From: JBDTSW01 sp039930945
GTDB taxonomy: Bacteria > Actinomycetota > Thermoleophilia > Solirubrobacterales > 70-9
Direction of reading: 5' to 3'
Length of the DNA: 25,598 nucleotides
Assembly: GCA_039930945.1 (NCBI GenBank)
Contig: JBDTSW010000018.1
Coordinates: forward strand, 1 to 25,598
Made by a program: the position numbers and the translations under genes. Numbering within the stretch: the stretch's first letter is position 1; every line of letters begins with the position of its first letter. The notes under the pieces were generated by a model. That model saw only the letters and a list, made by a program, of their open reading frames with translations. It had not been told where the DNA came from and did not search any database. Shown here piece after piece: positions 23,181 through 25,598 of this stretch.

Positions 23181-24339
23181 CTATGCTTCTCCCCTGATCG
23201 CCGAGGTCGGTCGCCCGGATCGCGGCCGCCTCCTCAGTTATGTCGATTGCCACCGGACACCAGGTGATGCAGCGGCCGCAGCCGACGCAGCCCGAGGTGC
23301 CGAACTGGTCGATCCAGGTGGCGAGCTTGTGGGTCATCCACTGCCGGTAGCGCGACGGTGACGAGTTGTGGACGCTGCCGCCGTGGACGTGGGAGTGGTC
23401 GAGGTTGAAGCACGAGTCCCAGCGCCGGACCCGCTCGGCTTGGTCTCCGGCGAGGTCGGTGACGTCCTCGACGGTGCTGCAGAAGCAGGTGGGGCAGACC
23501 AGGGTGCAGTTGCCGCAGGTGAGGCAGCGCTCCGAGACCTCGTCCCAGCGGGGGTGCTCCATGTTGCGGTACAGAAGCTCCTTGATCCCGTCGGTGTCCA
23601 GCTCGCGTCCCATCTCCGAGGCGCAGCGCTCGCTGACCTCCTCGGCGGCCCGCGCGTCCGCTTCGGCGCCGGCGCCGGCGCCGACTTCGGCGAGCAGCTC
23701 GGCGCCGCGCTCGCTGCCCACCTCGACCAGGAAACGGTGCTCGCCCTCGAGCAGCTCGGTCAGCGCCAGGTCGAAGCCCTGGCGGGCCTTGGGCCCGGCG
23801 TCCATGGAGACGCAGAAGCAGGTGTTGGCGGCCTTGCCGCAGTTGACCGCGACGATGAAGGCCTCACGGCGGCGAGCCTCGTAGTCGGGATCGGTGTAGC
23901 CGTTGCCGATGAAGACCCGGTCTTGAACACCGATCGCGGCCAGGTCACAGGAGCGCACGCCGACGAAGGCGTAGTCGACCTGTTCGCGTTCCTCTTCCTC
24001 GAAGGCGATCTCGCCGTCGTCTCCCCGGCGGGCATGCCACAGCTTCAGGCTGGCCGGGAACAGGTGGCTCTTCCACGAGTTGGGCCCGACGTTGAAGCCG
24101 AACAGCGCCCCGTCCTCGCGACGGTGCAGGCGATAGGTGCCACCCTCCTGCTCATCGGTCCATCCCTCGGGGAGGTCGGCGGTTGAGGCGATCTGCTCGT
24201 AGAGGATCGCTCCGTCGCGGATTGTCGGGCCGATCACCTTGAACCCATGCCCGGCGAGGGCGGCGAGCAGGTCGTCGAGGCCCTTGCGGTCGATCACCGC
24301 CGCTGCTCGGCCCTTGCGCTGCTCGCCCGCCTCGCTCAT
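23167..24339 (-). CDS. hydB: Hydrogenase Fe-S electron-transfer (beta) subunit
   Basis: HydB-like sulfhydrogenase beta subunit with two ferredoxin-type [4Fe-4S] clusters that extend the electron path between small subunit and an external carrier. The 390-residue product has a DUF-type N-terminal half (GFNVGPNSWKSHLFPA, GVRSCDLAAI at ~127-136, CFC at 174-176) and two cluster motifs, CLTCGNCTLVCP (272-283) with CFC just after, and CVGCGRCITWCP (351-362). A Gly/Ala/Glu-rich insert (~218-235) separates the halves. ATG 24339 overlaps the upstream oxidoreductase stop by four bases. This subunit pairs with HydG in group 3b enzymes and is related to anaerobic sulfite reductase subunit A, which is the main mis-annotation risk. 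Confidence 0.92.
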   Translation of the reverse strand: MSEAGEQRKGRAAAVIDRKGLDDLLAALAGHGFKVIGPTIRDGAILYEQIASTADLPEGWTDEQEGGTYRLHRREDGALFGFNVGPNSWKSHLFPASLKLWHARRGDDGEIAFEEEEREQVDYAFVGVRSCDLAAIGVQDRVFIGNGYTDPDYEARRREAFIVAVNCGKAANTCFCVSMDAGPKARQGFDLALTELLEGEHRFLVEVGSERGAELLAEVGAGAGAEADARAAEEVSERCASEMGRELDTDGIKELLYRNMEHPRWDEVSERCLTCGNCTLVCPTCFCSTVEDVTDLAGDQAERVRRWDSCFNLDHSHVHGGSVHNSSPSRYRQWMTHKLATWIDQFGTSGCVGCGRCITWCPVAIDITEEAAAIRATDLGDQGRSIDAGD

Positions 24340-25574
24340 CCGACGTCCCGCGGCTCGTAGGGGTCGAGCGCGATCGGCTCCTGGTGCCACTCCCTGGGAA
24401 ACGCCACCTCGATGTCGAGGGAACGTCGGGGCGGCTCGGGCTCCGCGTGGGCGTCGCCGTGGTAGAGGAGGGGCGCGAGGTAGCGGGCGCTGATCTTGTG
24501 CGGCGGCCACCACAGGGCGTCCGGGGAGGCCTCACCCTCGCCGCCCCCGCCGGCGACGTAGGCACGGAGGTTGAGCGACTCATCGCCGGTGAGGAGCTTG
24601 CCGCACAGGATCGGCCGGAAGGGCTCCGGGACGCCGGTGGCTCCGAGCCGATGGGCGATGTGCTGGGCGGCGGCGTCGGCCTGTTGGGTCCCGAGCCCGC
24701 CCTGCTTGATCGGGAAGTTCGTCGCGTCGCCCGCCGCGTAGACGTCGTCGATCCCCTTGACGCGGGCGTGCTCGTCGATCGGGACGAAGCCCTTCTCATC
24801 GGCAGGGAGGCCATCGATCGCGGGTCCCTCCATCACCGGCAACGCAACAGCCTCGGCTGGGCCGAGCGCTCGGTTCCTCGGGCTGAGCGCAATTCCCGTC
24901 TCGTCGATCTCGCGCACCGTCGAGCTGGCGAAGAACTCGATCCCTCGCGCCTCCAGCAGTGCAGCGACGGCGGCACTCGCGACCGGCCCGAAAAGCGCCA
25001 GGGGGGCCGACTCCGGCGTGACGATCGCGATCTCCACGGCCGCGCCTCGTTCACCCGCGCGGCGCTGGGTCATCAGGGCGAGCTCATATAGCGGCAGCGA
25101 CCAGCTGATGCCGAACGGGACGACGAACGCCAGGCGGCGGTGCTTGCCCTCTGCCCGGTCGAGGACCTGATCCACCCTGAACGGCTCTCCCCCCGAAGGG
25201 AAGGTGGCGGCGCCCTCGAGCGCGGGCTTGAACCGGCCGCCGGTGCAGACGACGAGATAGTCGTACTCCAGGGTCGAGCCGTCGTCGAGCTCGACGAGAT
25301 GGTCGTCGGGTCGGACCGCCCTCACCGCGCGCTCTGCGAATCTCGCCCCCTTCGCCTCCGCGAGCGGGGCGAGCTCGTGGCGCTCTGCGGGCCCGAGGTC
25401 GAATGGCTCCGCTACGAGCAGCGGCTTGTAGAGGAAGTCTGGCCGGGGTGCCACCAGGGTCAACGCCGACCGGTCGCCCGCAAGGTCGTCAAGCGCGAGC
25501 AGGGCCTCGAGCCCCGCGACGCCGCCGCCCGCGACGACCACCCGCGGTCCTGCGCTCTCGGGCTGGTCATTCAT
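24336..25574 (-). CDS. FAD-dependent NAD(P)/disulfide-type oxidoreductase heading the hydrogenase operon
   Basis: 412-residue two-dinucleotide-binding-fold flavoprotein of the NDH-2/sulfide:quinone reductase superfamily. It shows the FAD motif VVVAGGGVAGLEALLAL (~12-28), YDYLVVCTGGRFKP (~104-117), a second nucleotide region (AFVVPFGISWSLPLYELAL, ~149-167) and the FAD-closing VYAAGDATNFPIKQGGLGTQQAD (~278-300). Only two cysteines are present (110 and 324), and the position equivalent to the SQR redox cysteine (before the second fold) lacks one, so sulfide:quinone reductase activity is unlikely. No membrane helix is obvious. It starts the operon, overlapping hydB by four bases, so it may exchange electrons between the hydrogenase or NADPH and another acceptor. 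ATG 25574 is preceded only by a weak AGAG, and another ATG lies four bases upstream in a different frame. Confidence 0.8.
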   Translation of the reverse strand: MNDQPESAGPRVVVAGGGVAGLEALLALDDLAGDRSALTLVAPRPDFLYKPLLVAEPFDLGPAERHELAPLAEAKGARFAERAVRAVRPDDHLVELDDGSTLEYDYLVVCTGGRFKPALEGAATFPSGGEPFRVDQVLDRAEGKHRRLAFVVPFGISWSLPLYELALMTQRRAGERGAAVEIAIVTPESAPLALFGPVASAAVAALLEARGIEFFASSTVREIDETGIALSPRNRALGPAEAVALPVMEGPAIDGLPADEKGFVPIDEHARVKGIDDVYAAGDATNFPIKQGGLGTQQADAAAQHIAHRLGATGVPEPFRPILCGKLLTGDESLNLRAYVAGGGGEGEASPDALWWPPHKISARYLAPLLYHGDAHAEPEPPRRSLDIEVAFPREWHQEPIALDPYEPRDVG

Positions 25575-25598
25575 CTCTGGCGCCGATCTCGCATCTCG

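Noticed and set aside
23167..24339. Anaerobic sulfite reductase subunit A
   Set aside because: Same superfamily, but the adjacent HydG, small and large NiFe subunits identify it as the hydrogenase beta subunit; no siroheme subunit is present.
24336..25574. Annotation as sulfide:quinone reductase
   Set aside because: The fold fits the superfamily, but the cysteine expected before the second nucleotide fold is missing, so the specific activity cannot be supported.
1..25598. CRISPR arrays, insertion sequences, tRNA or rRNA genes
   Set aside because: No regularly spaced repeats, transposase-like frames or recognisable RNA gene sequences were seen; gaps between genes are short and account for little DNA.

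Overview
The window is GC-rich, densely packed bacterial DNA with many GTG starts and 1-4 base gene overlaps. The protein set (WS/DGAT acyltransferase, CydAB with a short Q-loop, TreT-like glycosyltransferase, group 3b [NiFe]-hydrogenase with an embedded cNMP-domain protein) suggests an Actinomycetota genome, probably a Thermoleophilia/Solirubrobacterales-type soil or subsurface lineage. That placement is inference from gene style; no rRNA, tRNA, CRISPR or insertion sequence was recognised.

Layout. (1) 1-515, minus: 5' end of a glutamate decarboxylase gene cut by the window edge. (2) 516-887: divergent spacer with a doubtful 91-codon ORF and an exact 21-bp tandem duplication. (3) 888-3298, plus: cydA-cydB, cytochrome bd-type oxidase, ending at a strong hairpin shared with the convergent gene. 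(4) 3324-4760, minus: TreT-type trehalose synthase. (5) 4930-9532, plus: four-gene 2-oxoacid (pyruvate) oxidoreductase operon (gamma, alpha, beta, then a GltD-like FAD/NAD(P) protein fused to a two-cluster ferredoxin), followed closely by a WS/DGAT gene (9561-11015). (6) 11048-18155, plus: hydrogenase maturation operon hypF-hypC-[SIS-HypC-SIS fusion]-hypD-hypE, then a DUF2090/IolC-C-like class I aldolase homologue. (7) 18174-25574, minus: the hydrogenase operon, transcribed as FAD oxidoreductase, HydB-type Fe-S subunit, cNMP-domain protein, HydG flavin/NAD(P) subunit, HydD small subunit, HydA large subunit, maturation protease, hypA, hypB.

How they fit together (inference). Pyruvate oxidation by the Por complex could feed electrons through the fused GltD/ferredoxin subunit to NADP(H). 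The group 3b hydrogenase interconverts NADPH with H2 and so can vent or recover reductant. Cytochrome bd handles low oxygen, WS/DGAT can store carbon and reductant as neutral lipid, and trehalose and GABA metabolism are stress functions. The whole looks like a hypoxia/redox-balancing island.

The most unusual object is the three-domain SIS-HypC-SIS protein lying between hypC and hypD. Together with the aldolase homologue after hypE, and the absence of hypX here, it suggests sugar-phosphate chemistry tied to NiFe(CN)2CO cofactor assembly, perhaps as source of the CO ligand or as a metabolic gate.
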